Shown: piece after piece, positions 1-8,350 of the stretch
Layout of the letters: each line of letters begins with the position of its first letter
How positions within the stretch are numbered: the first letter of the stretch is position 1
DNA from: Azospirillum canadense
GTDB lineage: Bacteria > Pseudomonadota > Alphaproteobacteria > Azospirillales > Azospirillaceae
DNA length: 64,000 bases
Direction: 5' to 3'
Assembly: GCF_025961225.1 (NCBI RefSeq)
Contig: NZ_JAOQNG010000007.1
Location: 1,128,501-1,192,500 of the forward strand
Translations under genes and position numbers: made by a program
The notes under the pieces: generated by a model
Seen by the model: only the letters and a program-made list of their open reading frames with translations
Database searches by the model: none
Told to the model about the DNA's origin: nothing

Positions 1-176
1 ATTTCGAACGCTGGCGCCACATGCACGGCTGCGGTCGCTTCTTCAACGCGGTGCGCGACACGGTGACCGACAAATTCGCCATGACCTACAGGGCCGGGGC
101 TCCGCGTCCGAGCGACGAGGAGATCGCGCTTGCCGCCACCAGTGCCGCCACCCGCGCCAAGGATGCACGCCCATGA
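1..176 (+). CDS. soxD: Sarcosine oxidase delta subunit, C-terminal part only
   Basis: The 5' end lies outside the window; 57 codons remain, read from base 3. The visible tail has the RHMHGCGRFFNAVRDT segment typical of the small zinc-binding delta subunit of heterotetrameric sarcosine oxidase. Its TGA overlaps the soxA start codon as ATGA (173-176), which indicates translational coupling. The normal order is soxB-soxD-soxA-soxG, so soxB should lie just left of the window. Identification rests on the motif and on the complete soxA and soxG that follow. Confidence 0.85.
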   Translation, partial: FERWRHMHGCGRFFNAVRDTVTDKFAMTYRAGAPRPSDEEIALAATSAATRAKDARP

Positions 177-3169
177 CCACGTTCCGCATTGCCGGCAAGG
201 GCAGGGTCGATCACAGCCGCTCGGTCCACTTCGCGTTCGACGGCGCGCAGTACGCCGGTTGCGAGGGCGATACCCTGGCGTCCGCCCTCCTGGCGAACGG
301 CGTCCATCTCGTCGGGCGTTCCTTCAAGTACCACCGGCCGCGCGGCATCCTGACCGCCGGGTCGGAGGAGCCGAACGCGCTGGTCGGGACCGACCGCGGC
401 AACGGGCGGTTCGAGCCGAACACGCGGGCGACCGTGCTGGAGGTCTACGACGGGCTGAAGGCCGAAAGCCAGAACCGCTGGCCGTCGCTGACGCGCGACA
501 TCGGCGCCGTGAACGACGCCCTGTACATGCTGTTCTCGGCCGGCTTCTACTACAAGACCTTCATGTGGCCGAAGAGCTTCTGGGACAAGGTCTACGAGCC
601 CTTCATCCGCAGCGCCGCCGGCCTCGGCAAGGCGCCGTCGGCGCCCGATCCCGACACCTACGCCAGCCGCTTCACCCATTGCGACGTGTTGGTCGTCGGT
701 GGCGGTGCGGCCGGTCTTGCCGCGGCTCTGGAAGCCGGCCGCAGCGGCGCGTCGGTCATCCTGTGCGACGAGCAGACGGAGCTTGGCGGCTCGCTGCTGT
801 CCGAACCCGGTGCGGAAATCAACGGGCAACTGGCTTGGGACTGGCTGGAGGACGCCACCGCCGCGCTGGCGGCGCTGCCGAACGTCACCCTGCTGCCGCG
901 CACCACGGCCATCGGCTACTACCACCAGAACTTCGTCGGCCTGTGCCAGCGGCTGACCGACCACCTGAGCGTGGTGCCGGAGGGCGCGCCGCGCGAGCGG
1001 CTGTGGAAGGTGCGGGCGAAGCAGGTGGTGCTGGCCCAGGGCGCCATCGAAAAGCCGCTGGTGTTCGCCGGGAACGACCGCCCGGGCGTGATGCTGGCCG
1101 GGGCGGCGCGCACCTACCTGAACCGCTATGGCGTCAAGGTCGGCAACCGGGTCGTCGTCGTCACCGCGCACGACAGCGCCTGGCACGCCGCCTTCGATCT
1201 GGCCAAGGCGGGGGTGGAGGTCGCGGCCATTGTCGATATCCGCGGGACCGTGTCCACCCAGCTGGCGGCGACCGCTGACGCGCTGCGCATCCGGACGCTG
1301 ATCGGCTGGACCGTCACCGGAACCCGCGGCCGCCTGCGCGTCTCGTCGGTGCGGGTCAATCCAGTGACCGGCGGCACGGTCGGCCGGGCGCAGACCATCG
1401 CCTGCGACGCGCTGCTGATGTCCGGTGGCTGGACACCCAGCGTCCATCTGTTCTCGCACACCAAGGGCGCGCTGACCTGGAACGAGGATGGCCAGATGTT
1501 CCTGCCCGGCCGCGGCATGGAGGAGTGCCGTCTGGCCGGCGCCGGCAAGGGCCGCTTCGGGCTGAAGGCCGCGTTCGAGGATGGCGCGGCGGCGGGCAGC
1601 GCCGCGGCGGCAGACGCCGGTTTCACCGCCGAACCGGCGGCCTACCATGTGGAGGGCGAGCTTCCCTTCACCGGGGTGAGCAGCCGGGATCTGCCGACCG
1701 ACCGCGATCCGGGCCACGCCAAGGCGTTCGTCGATTTCCAGAACGACGTGATGGCCAAGGACATCCGGCTGGCCGTGCGCGAAGGCTTCAAGTCGATCGA
1801 GCACATCAAACGCTACACCACCAACGGCATGGCGACGGACCAGGGCAAGACGTCCAACATCAACGGGTTGGCCGTCGCGTCCGACGCGCTGAAGCGTCCG
1901 ATCCCCGCCGTGGGCCTGACCACCTTCCGCCCGCCCTACACGCCGACCACCTTCGGGGCCTTCGCCGGCTACAACAAGGGCGAACTGTTCGAGGTGACGC
2001 GCAAGACGCCGATCGACGGCTGGGCCGAGGAAAACGGCGCGGTGTTCGAACCGGTCTCGCTGTGGCGGCGCGCCTGGTACTTCCCGCAGGTCGGCGAGGA
2101 CATGCACCAGGCGGTGGCGCGCGAATGCAAGGCGGTGCGCTCCTCGCTGGGCATGTTCGACGCCTCCACGCTCGGCAAAATCGAGATCGTCGGTCCCGAC
2201 GCCGCCGAGTTCATGAACCGCATGTACACCAACGCCTGGACGAAGCTGGCGCCCGGCCGCTGCCGCTACGGCCTGCTGCTGGGCGAGGACGGCTTCATCC
2301 GCGACGACGGCGTGATCGGGCGGCTGGCCCAGGACCGCTTCCACGTCACGACCACCACCGGCGGTGCGGCGCGCGTGCTGAGCATGATGGAGGACTACCT
2401 GCAGACCGAGTGGCCGGACCTGAAGGTCTGGCTGACCTCCACCACCGAACAGTGGGCGGTGATCGCGCTGAACGGCCCGAACGCCCGCAAGCTGATCGAG
2501 CCGTTCGTCGAGGGCATCGACCTGTCGGAGGGCGCGTTCCCCCACATGGCGGTGGCGACCGGCACGATCTGCGGCGTGCCGACCCGTCTGTTCCGCGTCT
2601 CCTTCACCGGCGAGCTGGGTTTCGAGATCAACGTGCCGGCCCGCTATGGGCGCGCGGTGTGGGAAACGCTGTTCGAGGCAGGGCAGCTGTATGGCATCAC
2701 CCCCTACGGCACCGAGACGATGCACGTCCTGCGCGCCGAGAAGGGCTACATCATCGTCGGCCAGGACACGGACGGAACGCTGACGCCGGACGACGCTGGC
2801 CTGTCCTGGGCCATCGGCAAGACCAAGCCTGACTTCGTCGGCAAGCGCTCCCTGGCCCGGCCGGACATGCTGGCGGCGGACCGCAAGCAACTGGTCGGCC
2901 TGCTGACCGACGATCCGAAGACCGTGCTGGAGGAAGGGGCGCAGATCGTCCTGGATCCCAAGCAGCCGGTCCCGATGGAGATGGTCGGCCATGTGACCTC
3001 GTCCTACTGGAGCGCGGAGCTGGGGCGGTCCATCGCCCTGGCGGTGATCCGGGGTGGCCGGTCCTTGCAGGGCCAGACCGTGCATGTGCCGATGCCGGAC
3101 ACGGTCCATGCCGCGACGATCACCGGCATGGTGTTCGTCGACCCCGAGAACAAGCGTCTCAGCGCATAG
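173..3169 (+). CDS. soxA: Sarcosine oxidase alpha subunit
   Basis: The 998-aa product has the usual length of the large subunit of cytoplasmic heterotetrameric sarcosine oxidase, which oxidatively demethylates sarcosine to glycine and passes the methylene group to tetrahydrofolate. An N-terminal ferredoxin-like domain (about residues 15-100, containing YAGCEGDTLASALL) is followed by a dinucleotide-binding motif VVGGGAAGLAAALEAG near residue 173 and a long FAD/NAD oxidoreductase domain. The last 390 or so residues are a GcvT-like folate-binding domain (TGELGFEINVP, KGYIIVGQDTDGT). The ATG overlaps the soxD stop. soxG follows after 10 bp, so the subunits are probably co-translated. Confidence 0.97.
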   Translation: MTTFRIAGKGRVDHSRSVHFAFDGAQYAGCEGDTLASALLANGVHLVGRSFKYHRPRGILTAGSEEPNALVGTDRGNGRFEPNTRATVLEVYDGLKAESQNRWPSLTRDIGAVNDALYMLFSAGFYYKTFMWPKSFWDKVYEPFIRSAAGLGKAPSAPDPDTYASRFTHCDVLVVGGGAAGLAAALEAGRSGASVILCDEQTELGGSLLSEPGAEINGQLAWDWLEDATAALAALPNVTLLPRTTAIGYYHQNFVGLCQRLTDHLSVVPEGAPRERLWKVRAKQVVLAQGAIEKPLVFAGNDRPGVMLAGAARTYLNRYGVKVGNRVVVVTAHDSAWHAAFDLAKAGVEVAAIVDIRGTVSTQLAATADALRIRTLIGWTVTGTRGRLRVSSVRVNPVTGGTVGRAQTIACDALLMSGGWTPSVHLFSHTKGALTWNEDGQMFLPGRGMEECRLAGAGKGRFGLKAAFEDGAAAGSAAAADAGFTAEPAAYHVEGELPFTGVSSRDLPTDRDPGHAKAFVDFQNDVMAKDIRLAVREGFKSIEHIKRYTTNGMATDQGKTSNINGLAVASDALKRPIPAVGLTTFRPPYTPTTFGAFAGYNKGELFEVTRKTPIDGWAEENGAVFEPVSLWRRAWYFPQVGEDMHQAVARECKAVRSSLGMFDASTLGKIEIVGPDAAEFMNRMYTNAWTKLAPGRCRYGLLLGEDGFIRDDGVIGRLAQDRFHVTTTTGGAARVLSMMEDYLQTEWPDLKVWLTSTTEQWAVIALNGPNARKLIEPFVEGIDLSEGAFPHMAVATGTICGVPTRLFRVSFTGELGFEINVPARYGRAVWETLFEAGQLYGITPYGTETMHVLRAEKGYIIVGQDTDGTLTPDDAGLSWAIGKTKPDFVGKRSLARPDMLAADRKQLVGLLTDDPKTVLEEGAQIVLDPKQPVPMEMVGHVTSSYWSAELGRSIALAVIRGGRSLQGQTVHVPMPDTVHAATITGMVFVDPENKRLSA

Positions 3170-3179
3170 GAGGCCCCAC

Positions 3180-3734
3180 GTGCTTCTGGCCAATCACCCG
3201 TTGCTGGGCAAGACGATCCCCGGCGACACCGCGAGCCGGCTGAACATCCGCGCCGCCGATGACACCGCCCGCTTCAGCCTGCGGATCGATCCCGCCGCGG
3301 TCCAATCCGCCGGGACCGCTTTCGGCGCGCCGCTTCCCACCCGCATCGGTGGGATGGTCGAGGCCGGCGGACGCACCGCGCTCCAGCTCGGCCCCGACGA
3401 ATGGATGCTGATGGCGCCGGTCGCCGAGGGCGATGGCATCGTCGATGCCTTCTCCGCGCTTGGGGAAACGCACAGCCTGGTCGACGTCGGCCATCGCGAG
3501 GTCGGCATCCTGGTGGAGGGAGAGGCCGCGTCGCTCGCCCTGCGCTCCGCCATCGCCTTCGACATCGACGCGATGCCGGTCGGCACCGGTTGCCGCACGA
3601 TCTTCGACAAGGCGCAGATCGTCCTGATCCGCGAGGACAAGACCCGCTTCCGGATCGAGGTCTGGCGCTCCTTCGCCGACCATGTCTGGGGACTCCTGCA
3701 AGCCGTAAGCCGCGAAATCGCGCTCGGCATCTGA
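3180..3734 (+). CDS. soxG: Sarcosine oxidase gamma subunit
   Basis: The product has 184 aa and starts at GTG 3180, chosen because a perfect AGGAGG (3168-3173) sits 6 bases upstream and overlaps the soxA stop codon. A start further upstream, inside soxA, would add out-of-frame sequence. The gamma subunit is a small GcvT-related protein that contacts the alpha subunit near the folate site; LQLGPDEWMLMAP and DVGHREVGILVEG match that family. Its position directly after soxA supports the call. It has no catalytic cofactor of its own. Confidence 0.92.
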   Translation: MLLANHPLLGKTIPGDTASRLNIRAADDTARFSLRIDPAAVQSAGTAFGAPLPTRIGGMVEAGGRTALQLGPDEWMLMAPVAEGDGIVDAFSALGETHSLVDVGHREVGILVEGEAASLALRSAIAFDIDAMPVGTGCRTIFDKAQIVLIREDKTRFRIEVWRSFADHVWGLLQAVSREIALGI

Positions 3735-3749
3735 GTGAGAGGACTGCAC

Positions 3750-5024
3750 ATGAACCGTCACCAGTCTCTGCCGAAGCCCGATCTCAGCGATGTCGCGATT
3801 GCCGCGGCCATCGAGCGCGAGCTGAACCGCCAGAAGTACGAGATCGAGCTGATCGCCTCGGAAAACATCGTTTCGGCCGACGTGCTGGCCGCGCAGGGCT
3901 CCGTCCTGACGAACAAATACGCGGAGGGCTATCCGGGACGCCGTTATTACGGCGGCTGCGCGTTCGTGGACGAGGTCGAGACCATCGCCATCGACCGCGC
4001 CAAAAAGCTGTTCGGCGCCGGGTTCGTCAACGTCCAGCCGCACTCGGGCGCCCAGGCGAACCAGGCCGTCTTCCTGGCCCTGCTCCAGCCGGGCGACCGG
4101 GTGATGGGCATGTCGCTGGCCCATGGCGGCCATCTCACCCACGGCTCGCCGGTGACCATGTCGGGCAAGTGGTTCGACGTCGTCAGCTACGAGGTGCGCG
4201 AGAGCGACCAGCGGATCGATTACGAGGCGCTGCGCGCCAAGGCGCTGGAAACCAAGCCGAAGCTGATCGTCGCCGGCGCGTCGGCCTACCCGCGCGTCAT
4301 CGATTTCGCCGCGTTCCGCCGCATCGCCGACGAGATCGGCGCCTATCTGATGGTGGACATGGCCCATTACGCCGGGCTGGTCGCCACCGGCCATTATCCG
4401 GACCCGCTGCCGCACGCCCATGTGGTGACCACCACCACGCACAAGACGCTGCGCGGGCCGCGCGGCGGCATGATCCTGACGAACGACGAGGCGCTGGCCA
4501 AGAAGTTCAATTCCGCGGTGTTCCCGGGCAACCAGGGTGGCCCGCTGATGCATGTCATCGCCGCCAAGGCGGTCGCCTTCGGCGAGGCGCTGACCCCGGA
4601 GTTCAAGGCCTATGCGGGCCAAGTGGTCGCCAACGCCAGGGTGCTGTCCGACACACTGGTGAAGGGTGGGCTGGACATCGTCTCCGGCGGCACCGACTGC
4701 CACATGGTGCTGGTCGACCTGCGGCCGAAGGGCGTGAAGGGCCGCGATGCGGAGCGCGCGCTGGAGCGGGCCGGCCTGACCTGCAACAAGAACGCGATCC
4801 CCTTCGACCCGGAGAAGCCGGCGGTGACCTCCGGCGTGCGGCTCGGCACCGCGGCGGGCACGACTCGCGGCTTCGGCGAGGCGGAGTTCACGCGCATCGG
4901 CGAGCTGATCCTGACCGTCGTCGACGCGCTGGCCACCGCCGGACCGGACGGCAACGCCGAGGTCGAACAGCGCGTGCACGGCGAGGTTCGGGAATTGTGC
5001 GAGCGCTTCCCGATCTACGGCTGA
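3750..5024 (+). CDS. glyA: Serine hydroxymethyltransferase
   Basis: The 424-aa PLP enzyme interconverts glycine plus 5,10-methylene-THF and serine. The PLP lysine lies in TTTHKTLRGPRGG (Lys232), and the N-terminal IELIASENIVS and KYAEGYPGRRYYGG motifs are intact. ATG 3750 is preferred over GTG 3735 because GAGAGGA (3737-3743) is well placed for it and the usual N-terminus is short. It lies 15 bp after soxG, so both products of sarcosine oxidase, glycine and methylene-THF, can be condensed at once. It is probably a dedicated catabolic copy; a housekeeping glyA would be expected elsewhere in the genome. Confidence 0.97.
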   Translation: MNRHQSLPKPDLSDVAIAAAIERELNRQKYEIELIASENIVSADVLAAQGSVLTNKYAEGYPGRRYYGGCAFVDEVETIAIDRAKKLFGAGFVNVQPHSGAQANQAVFLALLQPGDRVMGMSLAHGGHLTHGSPVTMSGKWFDVVSYEVRESDQRIDYEALRAKALETKPKLIVAGASAYPRVIDFAAFRRIADEIGAYLMVDMAHYAGLVATGHYPDPLPHAHVVTTTTHKTLRGPRGGMILTNDEALAKKFNSAVFPGNQGGPLMHVIAAKAVAFGEALTPEFKAYAGQVVANARVLSDTLVKGGLDIVSGGTDCHMVLVDLRPKGVKGRDAERALERAGLTCNKNAIPFDPEKPAVTSGVRLGTAAGTTRGFGEAEFTRIGELILTVVDALATAGPDGNAEVEQRVHGEVRELCERFPIYG

Positions 5025-5083
5025 CCTGAATGCTGCTGGGAAATCCTGATTAGGCCAACAGATTTGACCTGACGAGGCGCTCG

Positions 5084-6466
5084 ATGTTTCTCAGCGTTTT
5101 CGATGTGTTCAAGATCGGCATCGGCCCGTCGTCGTCGCACACGATGGGTCCGATGACCGCGGCGGTGCAGTTCCTCGACATGCTGCGGACGCACAGCGAA
5201 ACGGCGCCCGCCGCCGTCAAGGTCCGGCTGCACGGGTCGCTGGCCTTCACCGGCAAGGGGCACGCGACGGACCGGGCGGTGGTGCTCGGGCTTCTCGATT
5301 ACCGGCCCGACAACCTCGACGTTGACGAGGCCGAAGGACGCATCGCCGAGCTTCAGGTGACGAAGACGCTGCACCCCGCCGGCTTGCCGGCGCTGTCCTT
5401 CGATCCGGACGCCGACCTGGTCTTCGACTTCGGACCGCCGCTGCCGGGCCACGCCAACGGCCTGGTTTTCCAGGCGCTGGACCAAGCGGGCCGGGTGGTC
5501 CTGTCGGAAATCTTCTATTCGATCGGCGGCGGCTTCGTCGTCACGGCCGCGGAACGGGAATGCCCGCCCGCGGAATTCGCGAGCGAGTCCGCCAGCTGGC
5601 CCTATCCGTTTCACAACGCGGCGGCGATGCTGCGGATGGCACGGGAAAGCGGCGCGTCCATCGCCGCCATGAAGCGCGCCAACGAGGTCGTGGTCCGCTC
5701 CGCCGCCGAGGTGGAGGACAAGCTCGGGCACATCTGGGCGGTGATGAACGGCTGCATCGAGCGTGGATTGAGCCTGGACGGCCAGCTGCCGGGCAGTCTG
5801 AAGGTGAAGCGGCGGGCGAAGGCGATCCACCAGCAGCTGCTGCGCGAACGCGGGGCGAATTCCAGCCAGCCGCATGTGGCGTCGGACTGGCTGAGCGTCT
5901 ATGCCATGGCCGTCAACGAGGAGAATGCGGCCGGCGGCAAGGTGGTGACCGCGCCGACCAACGGAGCGGCCGGCGTCGTGCCGGCGGTGCTTCGCTATTA
6001 CCTCGACCACTGCGCCGGCGCCGAGCCCGCGAAGGTCGCCGACTTCCTGCTGACCGCCGCGGCGATCGGCGGACTCATCAAGCACAACGCGTCGATTTCC
6101 GGGGCGGAGGCCGGTTGCCAGGGCGAAGTCGGATCCGCCGCCGCCATGGCCGCGGCCGGACTGTGCGCCGTGCTGGGCGGAACGCCGGACCAGGTTGAGA
6201 ATGCGGCGGAAATCGCGCTTGAGCATCATCTCGGCATGACCTGCGACCCGGTCGCCGGCCTGGTGCAGGTGCCGTGCATCGAACGCAACGCCATCGGTGC
6301 GACCAAGGCGGTGGCCGCGGCCTCCCTGGCGCTTCGCGGCGACGGCCAGCATTTCATGCCGCTGGACAATTGCATCCAGGCGATGCGGCAGACCGGCGAA
6401 GAAATGAGCGCAAAATTTAAAGAAACCAGCCTGGGCGGACTTGCGGTCAATTTGCCGGAATGCTGA
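5084..6466 (+). CDS. sdaA: L-serine dehydratase (iron-sulfur type)
   Basis: The 460-aa single-chain enzyme deaminates L-serine to pyruvate and ammonia. The N-terminal beta domain starts with FKIGIGPSSSHTMGPM. The alpha domain carries the cluster-ligand cysteines in LGMTCDPVAGLVQVPCIE and a further cysteine in GAEAGCQGEVG. It is the fifth gene of the sarcosine operon, 59 bp after glyA. With SoxBDAG and GlyA it completes a route from sarcosine to pyruvate. Oxygen sensitivity is expected from the family. Confidence 0.95.
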   Translation: MFLSVFDVFKIGIGPSSSHTMGPMTAAVQFLDMLRTHSETAPAAVKVRLHGSLAFTGKGHATDRAVVLGLLDYRPDNLDVDEAEGRIAELQVTKTLHPAGLPALSFDPDADLVFDFGPPLPGHANGLVFQALDQAGRVVLSEIFYSIGGGFVVTAAERECPPAEFASESASWPYPFHNAAAMLRMARESGASIAAMKRANEVVVRSAAEVEDKLGHIWAVMNGCIERGLSLDGQLPGSLKVKRRAKAIHQQLLRERGANSSQPHVASDWLSVYAMAVNEENAAGGKVVTAPTNGAAGVVPAVLRYYLDHCAGAEPAKVADFLLTAAAIGGLIKHNASISGAEAGCQGEVGSAAAMAAAGLCAVLGGTPDQVENAAEIALEHHLGMTCDPVAGLVQVPCIERNAIGATKAVAAASLALRGDGQHFMPLDNCIQAMRQTGEEMSAKFKETSLGGLAVNLPEC

Positions 6467-6612
6467 CGGCCGCAGTGGGCCGGAAGTCCGGGGTGCAGCC
6501 ACAAACCGGAAAAAGTAAGAATTTGTTCTAAAAGGAAAATTCGTCTCGGCTTCCTGAAGGCGGGGCATGCTGGGGCTGTTCGAACGGCATATGTATCCTG
6601 ACTGAATCCAAA

Positions 6613-6635
6613 TTGTGTACGGAAAAAATACAAAA
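6613..6635. promoter_or_regulatory. Candidate GntR operator in the 6467-6728 gap
   Basis: The 262-bp gap before the GntR gene is clearly AT-richer than its surroundings. It contains an imperfect inverted repeat, TTGTGTA and TACAAAA, separated by 9 bases. A site about 100 bp upstream of the start would suit autoregulation. This is a guess from symmetry; no factor-independent terminator for the sda gene was identified in the gap. Confidence 0.25.
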
Positions 6636-6728
6636 GCTGTTGCTGTGGATCGATGAAGGGACTAACATTCCGTTCATCAAATTTTTAAAAGACCGGCTCC
6701 GGCACACCAAGCAAACCAGGGGTGGCAG

Positions 6729-7442
6729 GTGAAGAACGCAAAAAGCAGCCTTTATGACGATCTGAAGCGCCAAATCCTTACGATGGAGTTGGAGCCGGAC
6801 GAGGATTTGGACGAGGTGGTTCTGAGTGAAAGCTATGGGCTTTCACGCACGCCGATCCGGGAAATATTCCGTCGGCTGGCCGGTGAGGGCTACATCGATA
6901 TTCGGGAGAACAGAGGGGCGCGGGTCGCCCCGATGAATTATTCGACCTTGCGCAATTTCTTTCTCGCCGCGCCGATGATCTATGCCGCGATCGGCCGGCT
7001 GGCCGTGCAGAATTACAAACCAAAGCAGCTTTCGGAACTGGAAGCGACGCAAGAGCGCTTCCGGACCGCCAGCAAGGACGGCGACACGCTCTCGATGGTG
7101 ATCGAGAACAACAGGTTTCATGAAATCATGGGTGAGATGTCTGGGAACGTTTATCTGCAGCCCAGCCTGAACCGACTTTTGATCGATCACGCTCGTATCG
7201 GGCAAACGTTCTTCAATGCGAAAAACGACGATATGAAGAACAAGATCGGCTTGGCGGTGCATCAACACGACCGATTCATCCAAGAGATCGCCGATCACAA
7301 TGAAGCTGGTGTCGTGAAGTTGGTCTTTGAGCATTGGGAGTTGTCGCGCGAGACCATGGAAATGTTTATCGCGCCGGAAGGACTGAAAGCGGACACGCCT
7401 TTTGAAAATACGTCTGCGCTCGCAATGGAGAAGTCGCCGTGA
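6729..7442 (+). CDS. GntR-family (FadR/FCD-type) transcriptional regulator
   Basis: The 237-aa protein has an N-terminal winged helix-turn-helix (about residues 5-70; SYGLSRTPIREIFRRLAGEGYI is the recognition region) and an all-helical FCD ligand-binding domain (about 85-215, with HEIMGEMSGN and HQHDRFIQEI). It starts at GTG 6729 after a purine-rich GGGGTGGCAG. The stop overlaps the next start (GTGA at 7439-7442), so it leads the catabolic operon and probably senses its substrate or an intermediate as a repressor. FCD regulators usually bind small carboxylates. The ligand is not determinable here. Confidence 0.9.
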   Translation: MKNAKSSLYDDLKRQILTMELEPDEDLDEVVLSESYGLSRTPIREIFRRLAGEGYIDIRENRGARVAPMNYSTLRNFFLAAPMIYAAIGRLAVQNYKPKQLSELEATQERFRTASKDGDTLSMVIENNRFHEIMGEMSGNVYLQPSLNRLLIDHARIGQTFFNAKNDDMKNKIGLAVHQHDRFIQEIADHNEAGVVKLVFEHWELSRETMEMFIAPEGLKADTPFENTSALAMEKSP

Positions 7443-8350
7443 GATTCGAAGGCATCTACACACCCGCTGTGACACCTCTGGCCGCCGACGGCCAGATTGA
7501 CAAGACGGCGTTCGCCGCCATCCTGGAATACCTGATCGAATCCGGCGTTCATGGAATCATTATCGGCGGATCGACCGGCGAGTATTACGCGCACACGCCG
7601 CAGGAACGCTTCGATCTGGCGGCTTATGCCAAGGATGTGATCGGCGGGCGGTTGCCGCTGATCGTCGGCACGGGTGCGACGCGGACCGAAGATTCGATCG
7701 AATACGCAAAGGCCGCGAAGTCCATCGGGGCCGATGCCATTCTCGTGACGACGCCGCCCTATGCGCTGCCGACCGATCAGGAAAACGCGCTGCACGCCAT
7801 CGCGATCGACCGGGCCGCCGGGCTGCCGATCATGCTCTACAACTATCCCGGCCGGATGGGCGTTTCGATGGGCGAAGACTATCTCGCCCGCGTGTCGCGG
7901 CTGAAGAACGTCGTGGCGATCAAGGAAAGCTCCGGCGACATGGGGCGCGTCCATCTGCTGGCGCGGCATTTTCCCCAGATCCAGCTCTCCTGCGGCTGGG
8001 ACGACCAGGCGCTCGAATTCTTCGCGTGGGGTGCGCGGAGCTGGGTGTGCGCCGGTTCCAACTTCCTGCCGGGCGAACATGTGGCGCTCTATGAGGCGTG
8101 TGTCGTCGAGAAGGACTTCGACAAAGGCCGGAAGATCATGTCGGCGATGATGCCGCTGATGAACTTCCTCGACGGGGGCAAATTCGTCCAGTCGATCAAA
8201 TACGGCTGCGAACTCAACGGGTTCAACGTCGGCTCGGTCAGGTCCCCGCTGCGTCCGTTGAATTCCGACGAAAAGCGCGGGCTTCGCACGGTCGTCAACA
8301 CCCTGAAGCGCAGCATCGCGCACGTTGCCCTGGGAGTCGAATATGCCTGA
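7439..8350 (+). CDS. DapA-family lyase/deaminase (hydroxyproline-type pathway candidate)
   Basis: The 303-aa (beta/alpha)8 barrel belongs to the dihydrodipicolinate synthase/N-acetylneuraminate lyase superfamily. The Schiff-base lysine is Lys162 in VVAIKESSGD, with the pyruvate-site motif GGSTGEY near residue 43 and the YNYPGR tyrosine near residue 136. In hydroxyproline catabolism a member of this family, pyrroline-4-hydroxy-2-carboxylate deaminase, makes 2-oxoglutarate semialdehyde, which an aldehyde dehydrogenase then oxidises. Such a dehydrogenase is the next gene here, overlapping by 8 bp. Another dehydratase or aldolase substrate remains possible; true DapA is less likely in this context. 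Confidence 0.85.
   Translation: MRFEGIYTPAVTPLAADGQIDKTAFAAILEYLIESGVHGIIIGGSTGEYYAHTPQERFDLAAYAKDVIGGRLPLIVGTGATRTEDSIEYAKAAKSIGADAILVTTPPYALPTDQENALHAIAIDRAAGLPIMLYNYPGRMGVSMGEDYLARVSRLKNVVAIKESSGDMGRVHLLARHFPQIQLSCGWDDQALEFFAWGARSWVCAGSNFLPGEHVALYEACVVEKDFDKGRKIMSAMMPLMNFLDGGKFVQSIKYGCELNGFNVGSVRSPLRPLNSDEKRGLRTVVNTLKRSIAHVALGVEYA

Noticed and set aside
86..3193. A 1035-codon frame antisense to soxA, and similar long frames over the RND pump (44345-47806) and DipZ (52552-54120)
   Set aside because: All exactly shadow well-supported genes on the other strand and contain no recognisable domains.
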